Shown here: positions 6,761-15,938 of the stretch, piece by piece
How the letters are laid out: each line of letters opens with the position of its first letter
How positions within the stretch are numbered: the stretch's first letter is position 1
Assembly (NCBI GenBank): GCA_041685735.1
Contig: JAWLFE010000006.1
Span: forward strand, 34,722-98,721
DNA: 64,000 bases
Source: CSSed11-175R1 sp041685735
Lineage (GTDB): Bacteria; Actinomycetota; Nitriliruptoria; Nitriliruptorales; Nitriliruptoraceae
Direction of reading: 5' to 3'
Made by a program: the position numbers and the translations under genes
Notes under the pieces: generated by a model
The model's input: the letters and a program-made list of their open reading frames with translations, nothing else
Database searches by the model: none
Told to the model about the DNA's origin: nothing

Positions 6761-8040
6761 CCGCCCACCGCCTCGGCCGGGACGGCATCGATCCGCAGCA
6801 CCGCACCGTCCCAGTCCTCGAACATGCGGGGAGCGAGCTTCAGCGTGACCATCTCCGCCGGCACGACCGCGCGCACCTTGCGCTGGTGCACCTCGCCGAC
6901 CCGCAGCAGCGTCGGACCCTGGATCGGTCGCCGCACCCGGAAGGAAACGGTGTGGGTCCCATCCCGCGAGATCGTGTGCGGGACGACGTAGGCGACGTTG
7001 TCGCCGGGGATCAGACGGACGTCTTCTTCCGGCCGACGGGCGCCCGTGGCCAGTGCGCCGGCCCACTCGCCCGCGAGTCGCGCCTCACGGCTGACCCAGT
7101 CGGCGAGGTCGTTGACGTGGACGACGTTGCCGGCGGCGAACACGCCTGGATGCGAGGTCTCCATCGTGCCGCTGACGACCGGCCCACCCGTGACCGGGTC
7201 GAACAGCACGCCGAGGTCACGCGCGAGCTCGGCGTCGGGGATCAGACCGATCGACAGCAGCAGCGTGTCGACATCCACGTCCCACGCACGGTCGAGGAGC
7301 GGTTCGCGCTCGTCGTCGACCGGTGCCAGCGTGATCCGCTCCAACCGGTCGCGTCCGTGGATCCCCACGACGGTGGTCGACAGGTGCAGGGGGATGTCGA
7401 GGTCGTCGAGGCACTGCACGACGTTGCGCGTCAACCCGCTGGGATGCGGGAGCAGTTCGAAGACCCCGACGACCTCGACGCCCTCGAGGGCCAGGCGGCG
7501 CGCCATGATCAGGCCGATGTCCCCCGATCCCAGGATCGCGGCGCGCCGTCCCGGGAGGTAGCCGTCGATGTTGACCATCCGCTGGGCCAACCCGGCGGTC
7601 ATCACGCCGGAGGGGCGGTCACCGGGGATGTGGATCGCCCCGCGGGTGCGCTCCCTCGCGCCCATGGCCAGCACGACCGACCGGGCATCCAGGCCGGTCA
7701 CCCCGACCGCCGGCGACATGAGCTTGATCCGGCGCTCAGAGCTGACGTCCATCACGTAGGCGTCGGTGAGCACGTCGATGTCGTGCTCCAGCACCTGCTC
7801 GAGGTAGCGCTGCGCGTACTCGGGGCCCGTGATCTCCTCGTCGAAGGCGTGCAGGCCGAACCCGGAGTGGATGCACTGCAGCAGGATGCCGCCGGGCTCG
7901 ACATCGCGATCGACCAGCAGGATGCGCTCCGCGCCCCGGTCACGGGCACCGAGCGCCGCGGCCATCCCTGCCGGGCCGGCGCCGACGATGACGACGTCGT
8001 AGCCGTCCGCCAGGTGATGGGGCTGTGCGGTGATCGGCAT
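6757..8040 (-). CDS. FAD/NAD(P)-binding oxidoreductase, middle gene of the DAO-flavoprotein-DUF1667 operon
   Basis: A 427-residue flavoprotein. It has an FAD motif VVIVGAGPAGMAAALGA at residues 16-32, LLQCIHSGFGLHAF near 53, the NAD(P) motif RRAAILGSGDIGLIMARRLA near 167, and GVFAAGNVVHVND near 300. It is related to the pyridine-nucleotide-disulfide family enzymes paired with GlpA/L-2-hydroxyglutarate-type dehydrogenases. A single Cys (QCIHSG) is near the flavin but there is no CxxC. It probably relays electrons between the DAO subunit encoded upstream (6-base gap) and NAD(P) or another acceptor. The start ATG is at 8040, with GGGAGGTG just upstream on the minus strand. Confidence 0.85.
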   Translation of the reverse strand: MPITAQPHHLADGYDVVIVGAGPAGMAAALGARDRGAERILLVDRDVEPGGILLQCIHSGFGLHAFDEEITGPEYAQRYLEQVLEHDIDVLTDAYVMDVSSERRIKLMSPAVGVTGLDARSVVLAMGARERTRGAIHIPGDRPSGVMTAGLAQRMVNIDGYLPGRRAAILGSGDIGLIMARRLALEGVEVVGVFELLPHPSGLTRNVVQCLDDLDIPLHLSTTVVGIHGRDRLERITLAPVDDEREPLLDRAWDVDVDTLLLSIGLIPDAELARDLGVLFDPVTGGPVVSGTMETSHPGVFAAGNVVHVNDLADWVSREARLAGEWAGALATGARRPEEDVRLIPGDNVAYVVPHTISRDGTHTVSFRVRRPIQGPTLLRVGEVHQRKVRAVVPAEMVTLKLAPRMFEDWDGAVLRIDAVPAEAVGG

Positions 8041-8046
8041 CGTCGG

Positions 8047-9567
8047 TCACCTCCCTCGGGCCGGTGCGGCATGCACGTCGTCACGATCGCGCACGATCCA
8101 GGACGCGCCGCCACGCTTGGTCACCTCGGTGATCGGGATACCTCGACGTTCCGCCAGCAGCTCGAGGCAGCGCCACGTGCAGAACCCACCTTGGCACCGA
8201 CCCATCCCTGCCCGGGTGCGGAACTTCACGCCATCCAGGGTCCGAGCACCGCGGTCGATCGCGTCGACGACCTCGGCCTCCGTCACCAGTTCGCAGCGGC
8301 AGACCAGGTGCGCGAAGCCCGGCTCCGACGCTGCCAGCTCCACCTGTTCCCGGGTGGACAGGACCGAGAACCGCACCGGATGCTCAGCGCGGGGCTGCCA
8401 GTCCGCCCTCTCCCGGAGCTCGAGACCCTCGTCACGCAGGACCTCGATCAGGTGGGCCGCGATGGCAGGTGCCGCGGTCAGCCCCGGCGACTGGATCCCC
8501 GCCGCGTTGATGAAGCCGCGCCGGCGCGTCACGCCCAGGACGAAGTCGTCGGTGTCGGCGACCGCGCGGACCCCGGCGAACTCCGCGATCACATCCCGCT
8601 GACTGATGACCGGCACCAACCGCTTCGCCGCTGCGAAGACCGCCTGGGCACCCTCCGGCGTGGTCGCCGTGTCGTCCTTGTCGTCGGTGGCCTCGGCCGT
8701 CGGGCCCACCATGATGGTTCCGTCGAACGTCGGGGTGACGAGCGTGCCCTTCGAGGTCGGGGTCGGGCACGGGAAGATCACCGAGGTCACCAGCCCCGCC
8801 AGGCGCTTGTCGAGCAGGTACTCCTCACCCTTGCGCCCGGCGATGGTGAAGGTCGCCACCCCCGCCATCCGCGCGACCTCGTCAGCCTGCAGGCCGGCTG
8901 CGTTGACGACGTAGCGCGTCGCCAGTGTGCGGGTTGGCGTGTGCAACGTCAGTGGTCCGTCCGGATCGCCACGATCTGGCGGATCGATCGCGACGACCGG
9001 CTGCTCGGTTGCGACCTGGACCCCGTTGGCAACCGCGTTGTCCGCGATCAGCAGGACCGCCTCGTAGGGGTTGATGACGCCCGCTGTCGGCGCCCACAGC
9101 GCGGCGATGACATCGCGTGACAGGTTCGGCTGGTGCCTCCGCACCCGCGCGGCGTCCCATCGCTCCAGACCGGGGATGCCCTTGCGATCTCCCTGCGCGT
9201 GGAGGTACTCGATCGTCGGAAGCTCATCGGTCGTCAGCGCGACCAGCAGTTCGCCGACCTGCGCGAAGCCGAACCCGAGGTCATCCCGCAGCCGCAACCA
9301 TCCCTCGTTCCCCGGCCATTCCAGTGCGCCCTTGACCGTCTCAGGATCGGCATGGATCCCCGAATGGATGATGCCGCTGTTGGCCTTGCTGACCCCGAAA
9401 CCGACCTCCGCATCACGCTCGAGGACGACCACGTCGAGGTGGTAGCGCGACAGCTCGCGGGCCAGCGTGATACCGACGACGCCACCGCCGATCACGACGA
9501 CATCATGACAGGGCGGTCGCACGGCGGCTCCGATGGCGGATCGACGACGCTGACAGGCCACCACCAT
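8047..9567 (-). CDS. DAO-family FAD dehydrogenase with C-terminal BFD-like [2Fe-2S] domain (GlpA/L-2-hydroxyglutarate dehydrogenase-like)
   Basis: A 506-residue enzyme with an N-terminal D-amino-acid-oxidase fold: HDVVVIGGGVVGITLARELS from about residue 20, SGIIHSGIHADPE, and GVRAVADTDDF near 350. Its C-terminal BFD-like domain carries VCRCELVTEAEV and GMGRCQGGFC, a C-x-C...C-x4-C set for a [2Fe-2S] cluster. This architecture occurs in glycerol-3-phosphate, L-2-hydroxyglutarate and related hydroxyacid dehydrogenases; the exact substrate cannot be told. It is the first gene of a three-gene minus-strand operon. The N-terminal 19 residues before the Rossmann fold look weak, so the true start may be the internal GTG near residue 16. 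Confidence 0.85.
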   Translation of the reverse strand: MVVACQRRRSAIGAAVRPPCHDVVVIGGGVVGITLARELSRYHLDVVVLERDAEVGFGVSKANSGIIHSGIHADPETVKGALEWPGNEGWLRLRDDLGFGFAQVGELLVALTTDELPTIEYLHAQGDRKGIPGLERWDAARVRRHQPNLSRDVIAALWAPTAGVINPYEAVLLIADNAVANGVQVATEQPVVAIDPPDRGDPDGPLTLHTPTRTLATRYVVNAAGLQADEVARMAGVATFTIAGRKGEEYLLDKRLAGLVTSVIFPCPTPTSKGTLVTPTFDGTIMVGPTAEATDDKDDTATTPEGAQAVFAAAKRLVPVISQRDVIAEFAGVRAVADTDDFVLGVTRRRGFINAAGIQSPGLTAAPAIAAHLIEVLRDEGLELRERADWQPRAEHPVRFSVLSTREQVELAASEPGFAHLVCRCELVTEAEVVDAIDRGARTLDGVKFRTRAGMGRCQGGFCTWRCLELLAERRGIPITEVTKRGGASWIVRDRDDVHAAPARGR

Positions 9568-9654
9568 GCCCGCACCCCGCAGCCGCGGGAAGATGCGTTG
9601 GGCCCATGATCCGAGCCCGTTGGTCCCACCCCGACGCCTGCTGGTCCGTGCGGC

Positions 9655-12267
9655 ATGACCGCGAACCTGCCGCGTAGTGTGGCGGGCATGCCTCCAACAT
9701 CAGGCGGACGTGGGGAGCAGGCTCCCCACGGATCACCGCATGCAGCCCCCGTCGACGAGGTTCTCGCCGGGCTCACCGTCGATGCCGACGTCGGCCTGTC
9801 CCGTGCCGAGGTGGCCCGTCGGCGCCGCATCCACGGCGCCAACGACCTCGGTGATGACGGCAGGCTCCGTTGGTGGCGTCTGCTGTGGAACCAGCTCGCC
9901 AGTGCCGTGGTGGTGCTGCTCCTGGGTGCGGGGATCGTCGGCTTCTTCGTCGGTGAGACCATCGAGGCGATCGCGATCCTGGTCGTCCTGGTCGTGAACG
10001 CGATCGTCGGGTTCGCGACCGAACTACAGGCCGCCCGATCGATGGCCGCGCTCGGGCGGTTGATGGGCACGGTCGCCGAGGTCGAACGTGACGACCGTCG
10101 GGATGAGATCGATGCGGTCGAACTCGTCCCGGGCGACATCGTCGGGATCGAGGCGGGTGAACAGGTCCCCGCCGATCTGCGCCTGCTGGAGGCAGAGGGT
10201 CTGCAGGTCGAGGAGGCGGGCCTGACCGGGGAGAGCGACGCGGTCACCAAGACCATCGAACCCGTCGCGCCGGACACCCCCATCGGGGACCGGACCAACA
10301 CCCTGTTCATGGGCACGACCGTGCTCGCGGGCCGGGGACGGGGCGTGGTGATCGCGACCGGGCGGCGGACACAGATGGGTCGGATCGCGGACCTCGCCGG
10401 ATCGGCGGAGCAGACACAGGCGCCACTGCAGCGTGGTCTCGATCAGCTCAGCCGTCGGCTGGCCATCGGGGTGGTGCTCGGTGCCGCGACCCTGTTCGGC
10501 ATCGGCCTGCTCCGCGGGCGCGAGGTCGCGGAGATGGCGGAGATCGCGGTGGCGCTCGCGATCGCCGTGGTCCCCGAAGGCCTGCCGGCCGTGGCAACGC
10601 TGACGTTGGCGGTCGGGATGCGCCGGATGGCTGCCGGGAACGCGCTCGTGCGACGGCTGCCAGCCGTGGAGACCCTCGGGTCGACCACGGTGGTGTGCTC
10701 CGACAAGACCGGCACGCTCACCCGCAACGAGATGGAGGTCGTCGAGCTGGTGCTCGCCGACGACGTCGATGCCGACCGCCTGTGGCGCGTCGCCACGCTG
10801 TGCAACGATGCGGACGTCGATCCCGATGGCGATCCGGTCGGTGACCCGACCGAGGTCGCTCTGCTCCACGGTGCGTCGGCGCACGGCTACGACTGGAGGC
10901 AGCTGCGGGGATCCACCGAGCGGGAGCGGGAGGTGCCGTTCAGCTCCGACACCAAGCGGATGGCGATCGTCGTCGACGGCACCGTGCTTGCCAAGGGCGC
11001 ACCCGAGGTCCTGCTGGCCGCTGACCAGCACCCCCAACTCCAGGATGCTGCCGAGCGCCTCTCCGCCCGGGCGCTGCGCACCCTGGTGCTGGCCGATGGT
11101 CCGAACCCGGGCGATGGGGTGGGTGATGACGATCTGTTCGACGGCCTCGAGCCGCTGGGTGTGGTGGCGATGCAGGATCCACCACGGAAGGCTGCCGGCG
11201 CTGCGATAGCAGCCCTCTCCGCCGCGGGGATCCGGGTGGTGATGATCACCGGCGACCGTCCCGACACCGCCAGCGCGATCGGGGACCAGCTCGGCATCGA
11301 CGAGCCCGAACCCGTCACCGGACATCACCTCAACCAGATCACGCGCGAGGAACTCGGCGAGACCGTGACCACCACCAACGTGTTCGCCCGCGTCGACCCC
11401 GAACACAAGCTGCGCATCATCGAGGCGCTCCAGGACGCGGGCGAGATCGTCGCCGTCACCGGCGATGGCGTCAACGACGCGCCGGCGCTCAGTCAGGCCG
11501 ACGTCGGCGTTGCCATGGGATCCGGCACCGACGTGGCCCGGGACGCGGCCGACATCGTGCTCCTCGACGACCGCTTCGAGACCCTGGAGGTCGCCGTCCA
11601 GGAGGGGCGCCGGATCTTCGCCAACATCCGCCGGTTCGGACAGTTCCTCTTCTCCTGGCACGTCGCCGAGGTGCTGGTCATCACCGTCGCCGTGCTGGCC
11701 GGGTTCCCTGCTCCGCTCGCCGGACTGATGATCCTGTGGAACAACCTCGTCATCGACGTGCTGCCCTCCTTCGCGCTGGCACTCGAGCCGAGCCGCGACG
11801 ACGTCATGCGCCAACCACCCCGCGATCCACGGGCCCCGGTCATCGACCGCGGCGTCATGCGACGGATCGGCGTCTCCGCCGTCCTGGTCGCCACCGTGGG
11901 ACTGGCGGCCTACGGTCTCGGGGCGCTCTGGCTCGGGCTGGACACCGCCGGGGCCCAGACCATGACCTTCGTCGCGATGTCCCTCGGGCAGGTCCTCACG
12001 GTCTTCAACGCCCGCAGCGAGACGGGCTCCGGGTTCCGCGGCGCGGGCCGCAACCGCTGGCTGTGGGCCGCGCTCGCTATCACCCTCGCGCTCGAAGCTG
12101 CCGCACTGAGCATCCCGCCGTTGCGCGAGATCCTCCGCCTGACCACCCTGCCAGGACAGGCCTGGGTCATCGCACTCCTCCTCGGATCGCTTCCCCTCAC
12201 GATCGTCCAACTCGCCCGGCTCCGCCGGTCAACCGAGCAGCCGGGACACCCAGGGTGCAGTCCCTGA
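9655..12267 (+). CDS. P2-type cation-transporting ATPase (Ca2+/Mg2+-like)
   Basis: An 870-residue integral membrane pump. In order: a cation-ATPase N-terminal domain (residues about 30-95), membrane helices M1-M2, the actuator domain with GLTGESDAV, M3-M4 with the ion-site motif AVVPEGLPAVATLTLAVG, the phosphorylation motif CSDKTGTLTRNEME (Asp350), the ATP-binding domain, VAVTGDGVNDAPALSQADVG, and a C-terminal block of six helices. PEGLP in M4 places it among P2A-like pumps rather than heavy-metal pumps. The ion is not fixed by sequence; Ca2+ is most usual. Two starts are possible (9655 or the ATG at 9688), neither with a strong ribosome site. It stands alone on the plus strand before a universal stress gene. 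Confidence 0.88.
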   Translation: MTANLPRSVAGMPPTSGGRGEQAPHGSPHAAPVDEVLAGLTVDADVGLSRAEVARRRRIHGANDLGDDGRLRWWRLLWNQLASAVVVLLLGAGIVGFFVGETIEAIAILVVLVVNAIVGFATELQAARSMAALGRLMGTVAEVERDDRRDEIDAVELVPGDIVGIEAGEQVPADLRLLEAEGLQVEEAGLTGESDAVTKTIEPVAPDTPIGDRTNTLFMGTTVLAGRGRGVVIATGRRTQMGRIADLAGSAEQTQAPLQRGLDQLSRRLAIGVVLGAATLFGIGLLRGREVAEMAEIAVALAIAVVPEGLPAVATLTLAVGMRRMAAGNALVRRLPAVETLGSTTVVCSDKTGTLTRNEMEVVELVLADDVDADRLWRVATLCNDADVDPDGDPVGDPTEVALLHGASAHGYDWRQLRGSTEREREVPFSSDTKRMAIVVDGTVLAKGAPEVLLAADQHPQLQDAAERLSARALRTLVLADGPNPGDGVGDDDLFDGLEPLGVVAMQDPPRKAAGAAIAALSAAGIRVVMITGDRPDTASAIGDQLGIDEPEPVTGHHLNQITREELGETVTTTNVFARVDPEHKLRIIEALQDAGEIVAVTGDGVNDAPALSQADVGVAMGSGTDVARDAADIVLLDDRFETLEVAVQEGRRIFANIRRFGQFLFSWHVAEVLVITVAVLAGFPAPLAGLMILWNNLVIDVLPSFALALEPSRDDVMRQPPRDPRAPVIDRGVMRRIGVSAVLVATVGLAAYGLGALWLGLDTAGAQTMTFVAMSLGQVLTVFNARSETGSGFRGAGRNRWLWAALAITLALEAAALSIPPLREILRLTTLPGQAWVIALLLGSLPLTIVQLARLRRSTEQPGHPGCSP

Positions 12268-12348
12268 TCAGGTAGCGACCTTCGGCCCTGCCCCAGGACT
12301 CCCCGGACAGGCACACTGCAGGAACAGCACCGCGGATCGGAGAGGACC

Positions 12349-12792
12349 GTGGCTCGCATCGTGGTAGGCGTCGATGGATCCGACCGGGCGGGACGGGCGC
12401 TGCGATGGGCCCTGGCCGAGGCACGCCTGCGTCACGCCGACCTCGACCTCGTGCACGCGGTCAGTGAACCGCTTCCCCTCGCCGACCCGGTGATCTTCCC
12501 CCCGATCCCGGTCGAGGACCTGAAGGCCGGAGGGCTCAAGGTCATCGACCAGGCGCTGGCGGGGCTGGAACGCGACGGGGTCGCCATCGAACGCATCGCC
12601 GCGGTTGGTGGCGCCGCGCGGATCCTGTGCGAAACCGCGATCGGCGCGGATCTGCTCGTCGTCGGGTCGCGCGGGTTGGGAGGGTTCCGGGGGCTGCTCG
12701 TCGGCTCGGTCACCCAACAGGTCGTCGCGCACTCCCCCTGCCCCGTGGTCGTCGTGGTGCCACAGGACCGGCAGGTCGACACCCGGGCCTGA
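12349..12792 (+). CDS. Universal stress protein (UspA domain)
   Basis: A 147-residue single UspA domain. The N-terminal VVGVDGSDRAGRAL and the C-terminal GSRGLGGFRGLLVGSV (the G-x2-G-x9-G-S nucleotide motif) mark the ATP-binding subfamily. The GTG start at 12349 has GGAG about 7 bases upstream. It lies 81 bases after the P-type ATPase, probably in the same transcription unit, so the two may respond together to stress or energy state. Confidence 0.88.
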   Translation: MARIVVGVDGSDRAGRALRWALAEARLRHADLDLVHAVSEPLPLADPVIFPPIPVEDLKAGGLKVIDQALAGLERDGVAIERIAAVGGAARILCETAIGADLLVVGSRGLGGFRGLLVGSVTQQVVAHSPCPVVVVVPQDRQVDTRA

Positions 12793-12829
12793 GCACCGAC
12801 CACCGGACTCCGGTCGCAACCCAGCGCTC

Positions 12830-13330
12830 CTACTCGACGGTCATCTGGCCAGCGGGTCCGACGCGGTAGTCACAGCTGTTGCCGAGGTAGCAGCCGATCT
12901 GCCAGCTGCCCACGCTCTCTTCTGGAAAGGTGACGTCGAGGGTCACGGTGGCGCCCGGTTTCACGCTGAGCGTGACGGCGTCGACGGTGGACGTCGGGGC
13001 GATCCACGCCGATCGAGGTTCAACCCTGGCGTCCAGGCCTGCGAGGAGATCCTCCTGGAAGCCGACGGGTCGCCCGCCCTCTTCGATCACGGATCTGCCG
13101 ATCGTGAGGTTCTGCGTGAATTCGTTGTCGCTCACGAAGACCAGCCTCACGGGTTCGCCGGCCGGAACCGTGAAGTCGTCTGGTGTTAGCGAGTAGTCCT
13201 CGACGGTGATCTCCAGGACCCCGTCACGACCGGGCCGATCTTCTCCCGACTCGGACAACATGAGCGCGAGCGTCGCCGCTCCGATGACCAGGAGCGCGAC
13301 GAGCCCGATGATCCGCGGTTGCGTCTTCAT
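12830..13330 (-). CDS. Membrane-anchored cupredoxin-fold protein lacking canonical copper histidines
   Basis: A 166-residue protein with one N-terminal hydrophobic helix (residues 7-26, IIGLVALLVIGAATLALML), giving an extracytoplasmic cupredoxin-like domain (38-166). The strand pattern (ITVEDYSLTPDDFTVPAGEP, then NLTIGRSVIEEGGRPVGF) matches actinobacterial cupredoxins. The usual HEF histidine position reads TQNLTIG, and the C-terminal loop IGCYLGNSCDYRVGPAGQM has Cys147, Cys153 and Met163 but no His. It is unlikely to hold a normal type 1 copper; a CuA-like or disulfide role is possible. The ATG at 13330 has GGAGG 8 bases upstream. It follows the CopB-type ATPase gene in the same direction. 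Confidence 0.8.
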   Translation of the reverse strand: MKTQPRIIGLVALLVIGAATLALMLSESGEDRPGRDGVLEITVEDYSLTPDDFTVPAGEPVRLVFVSDNEFTQNLTIGRSVIEEGGRPVGFQEDLLAGLDARVEPRSAWIAPTSTVDAVTLSVKPGATVTLDVTFPEESVGSWQIGCYLGNSCDYRVGPAGQMTVE

Positions 13331-13495
13331 CGATCTCACCTCCTCGGCGCCCACGACCTGCCGGCAGGCCTGGCGCGCCATACCTCCGGTGTACGCCAGA
13401 ACAGGTCGCGGCAACAGGGTCCCAAGCCCACACCTGCGATGCCCAACAGCCCTCTGCTGGGATGACACAGCCCCCTCGGGACGACCCCGTGTCGG

Positions 13496-15550
13496 TCATC
13501 CCGCGTGATGACTGGCAGTGGAACCTGCGGGTTGGAGGTCGACGCGGCGGAGGAGTTGGGCGTTCAGCGCCACGATGATGGTGGACAGGCTCATGAGTGC
13601 GGCGCCGAGCGCGATGGGTAGCGTGATCCCGATGGGGGTGAGCACGCCTGCGGCGAGCGGGATGGCGGCGAGGTTGTAGCCGGCGGCCCACCAGAGGTTC
13701 TGGATCATCTTGCGGTAGGTCGCGGTGGACAGGGTTCGGATCGCGACCACGCCCCGGGGGTCGTCGGAGGCGAGCACGATCCCGGCGGACTCGATCGCGA
13801 CGTCGGTGCCCGCCCCGATCGCGATGCCGACGTCCGCGCGGGCGAGCGCGGGTGCGTCGTTGACGCCGTCCCCGACCATGGCGACCTTCAGCCCGCGGTC
13901 CTGCAGTTCGGCGACCTTGGCGTCCTTGTCCTCGGGGAGGACCTCGGCGAACACCTCGTCGATGCCGAGCTCTGTGGCGACCGCGTCGGCGACCTGGCGG
14001 GCGTCACCGGTGATCATGGCGACCGTGACCCCGGCGGCATGCAGCTGGGCGACGGCCTCACGGGAGACCTCGCGGACCTGGTCCTCCAGCGCGAACGCCC
14101 CGAGGACCTGCCCGTCACGCACCACGTGCAGGACCGCCGCGCCACGCTCGACCCACGCGTCGGTCTGCTCGGCCAGTTCGTTGGGGCTATCGAGGTCGCG
14201 GTCGCGTAGCAGTGCCGGACCGCCGACCGCTACCTCGATGCCGTCGACCTCGGCCGCCACACCACGGCCGGTCATGGACCGGAACTCCGACGCGGTCGGG
14301 ACCTCGACGCGTTCCGTGGCGTAGGTGTGGATCGCCCGCGCCAGCGGATGTTCGGAGTCGGCCTCCACGGCACCCGCCAGGGCGAGCAGTTCGTCGACGT
14401 CGACGCGCTGCGCCGTGGCGACGTCCGTGACGGCGTGGGCGCCTTCGGTCAGGGTGCCGGTCTTGTCGAACAACACGGCATCGATCCTGCGCATCTGTTC
14501 CAGCGCGAGTCGATCCTTGACCAGGATCCCGGAGCGCGCCGATTTCGAGGTGGAGATCGACGTCACCAACGGGATCGCGAGCCCCAGCGCGTGGGGGCAC
14601 GCGATGACCAGCACCGTGATCGTGCGGTCGACCGCGAACCCGGGCTCGCCCAGCAGACTCCACACGACTGCGGTCACGGTGCCGGCCGCGACCGCGACGT
14701 AGAACAGCAGCGCCGCGGCCCGGTCGGCCAACACCTGCGTGCGCGACCGTGAGGACTGCGCATCGGCGACCATCCGCTCGATCCCGGCCAGCGCGGTGTC
14801 ATCGCCGGTCGCGGTGACCTCGATGCGCAGGCTCGCGTCCGTGACCACCGTCGCAGCGACCACCCGATCCCCTTCACCACGCGAGACGGGGTTGGACTCA
14901 CCGGTGATCATCGACTCGTCGACATCCGCCGAGCCGTCCACGATGTCACCATCGGCCGGGACCCGCGCACCGGGACGGACCAGCACGACGTCGCCGACCT
15001 GCAACTCGTCGATCCGGACCGACTCCGTGTCACCGTCGTCGGTGACCCGCTCCGCCTCGTCGGGCAGCAGCTCCGCCAGTGCCTCCAGCGCGCCACGAGC
15101 CTGCCCGATCGCGCGCATCTCCAACCAGTGGCCGAGCAGCATGATCACGATCAACAGCCCGAGCTCCCACCACAGCTCGCTGCCGAACCAGCCCACCATG
15201 TTCGCGAGCGAGGCGACATAGGCCACCGTGATCGCCATCGCGATCAGCAGCATCATCCCCGGCGACCGATCACGCGCTTCCTGTACGCCACCGGCCAGGA
15301 ACGGCCACCCCCCGTAGAAGAAAATCACCGTGCCCAACACCGGCGACAGCCAGGCGCTGCCCGGGAAGCTCGGCGCGGTGTAGCCGAACCACTCCTGGAT
15401 CATCGGCGCCCACACCACCACCGGGACCGTCAGGACGAACGACAGCCAGAACCGATCACGGAACATCGCCGCATGATCACCGTGGCCGTCGTGCCCGTGG
15501 TCGGTCTGCGCATCGCGGTCGGTCTGCGCATCGCGGTCGGTCGACGTCAT
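13496..15550 (-). CDS. copB: CopB-type copper-transporting P1B ATPase
   Basis: A 684-residue heavy-metal pump, expected to export copper (or silver). The N-terminus is short and His/Asp-rich (DHGHDGHGDHAAM) with no CxxC metal-binding domain. Core motifs follow in order: actuator MITGESNPVS, the M6 metal site ITVLVIACPHALGLAIPL (CPH, diagnostic of P1B-3/CopB), FDKTGTLTEG (Asp362) and VAMVGDGVNDAPALARADVG. I chose the ATG at 15550 because GGAGG lies 5 bases upstream; an ATG four codons earlier is possible. A TACCC-GGGTA palindrome lies 36 bases upstream of the start, and a cupredoxin gene follows on the same strand, so this is a copper-response unit. Confidence 0.9.
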   Translation of the reverse strand: MTSTDRDAQTDRDAQTDHGHDGHGDHAAMFRDRFWLSFVLTVPVVVWAPMIQEWFGYTAPSFPGSAWLSPVLGTVIFFYGGWPFLAGGVQEARDRSPGMMLLIAMAITVAYVASLANMVGWFGSELWWELGLLIVIMLLGHWLEMRAIGQARGALEALAELLPDEAERVTDDGDTESVRIDELQVGDVVLVRPGARVPADGDIVDGSADVDESMITGESNPVSRGEGDRVVAATVVTDASLRIEVTATGDDTALAGIERMVADAQSSRSRTQVLADRAAALLFYVAVAAGTVTAVVWSLLGEPGFAVDRTITVLVIACPHALGLAIPLVTSISTSKSARSGILVKDRLALEQMRRIDAVLFDKTGTLTEGAHAVTDVATAQRVDVDELLALAGAVEADSEHPLARAIHTYATERVEVPTASEFRSMTGRGVAAEVDGIEVAVGGPALLRDRDLDSPNELAEQTDAWVERGAAVLHVVRDGQVLGAFALEDQVREVSREAVAQLHAAGVTVAMITGDARQVADAVATELGIDEVFAEVLPEDKDAKVAELQDRGLKVAMVGDGVNDAPALARADVGIAIGAGTDVAIESAGIVLASDDPRGVVAIRTLSTATYRKMIQNLWWAAGYNLAAIPLAAGVLTPIGITLPIALGAALMSLSTIIVALNAQLLRRVDLQPAGSTASHHAG

Positions 15551-15585
15551 CAGAGCCTCCATCTCGCTGGTCGCAGCGCGTACAC

Positions 15586-15600
15586 TACCCCCCTAGGGTA
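15586..15600. promoter_or_regulatory. CsoR-like palindrome upstream of copB
   Basis: TACCCCCCTAGGGTA, an inverted repeat TACCC-N5-GGGTA, stands 36 bases upstream of the copB start. GC-run palindromes of this shape are bound by CsoR/RcnR-family copper sensors. No csoR gene is present in the window. Confidence 0.5.
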
Positions 15601-15643
15601 TCTTCCTCCCACCGTCGATGGAGTGGCCCAGCATGGTGCCCGG

Positions 15644-15748
15644 ATGGACCACGACGATGGGATGATGTCGTGGTCCATGAGCGGGTGGGGCTGGCTCTGG
15701 GTGCTCGTGGTGCGCCGACGCGCGTCGCTCCGGGAAGGTGGACCTTGA
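15644..15748 (+). pseudogene. Remnant of a small Met/Trp/Gly-rich membrane protein (SHOCT-type N-terminus)
   Basis: A 34-codon frame beginning MDHDDGMMSWSMSGWGWLWV, then turning abruptly to RRRASLREGGP and a stop. The N-terminal stretch looks like the start of small SHOCT-domain membrane proteins, which are often encoded beside copper genes, but the membrane helix is cut off and no SHOCT domain follows. It is divergent from copB and shares its operator region. It may be a frameshifted or decayed gene; it could also be chance. Confidence 0.35.
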
Positions 15749-15938
15749 GTCCCGCGTGATGGCGATCCGGCCAGGTGTGGGCGAGCGCACCAAGGTCACC
15801 GCCTTCTGACCAGCCACGCGTCCCCGCCGCCGAGGGCAGGATCGGTGGCCAGCCTGGAGAGGTGGCGATGCCACCGAGGTCGAGCAGGCCACGGCCGTCA
15901 CGGACCCGGCCAACCAGATCCGCCCGATCGAGGTGTTG

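Noticed and set aside
6886..9120. Plus-strand open frame of 744 codons
   Set aside because: Antisense shadow of the two flavoprotein genes, which have clear motifs and overlaps on the minus strand.
10024..12210. Minus-strand open frame of 728 codons
   Set aside because: Antisense shadow of the P-type ATPase, whose DKTGTLT and PEGLP motifs are on the plus strand.
13379..13393. Second CsoR-like palindrome before the cupredoxin gene
   Set aside because: ATACCTCCGGTGTA is only a loose inverted repeat and lacks the C/G runs of the copB site.
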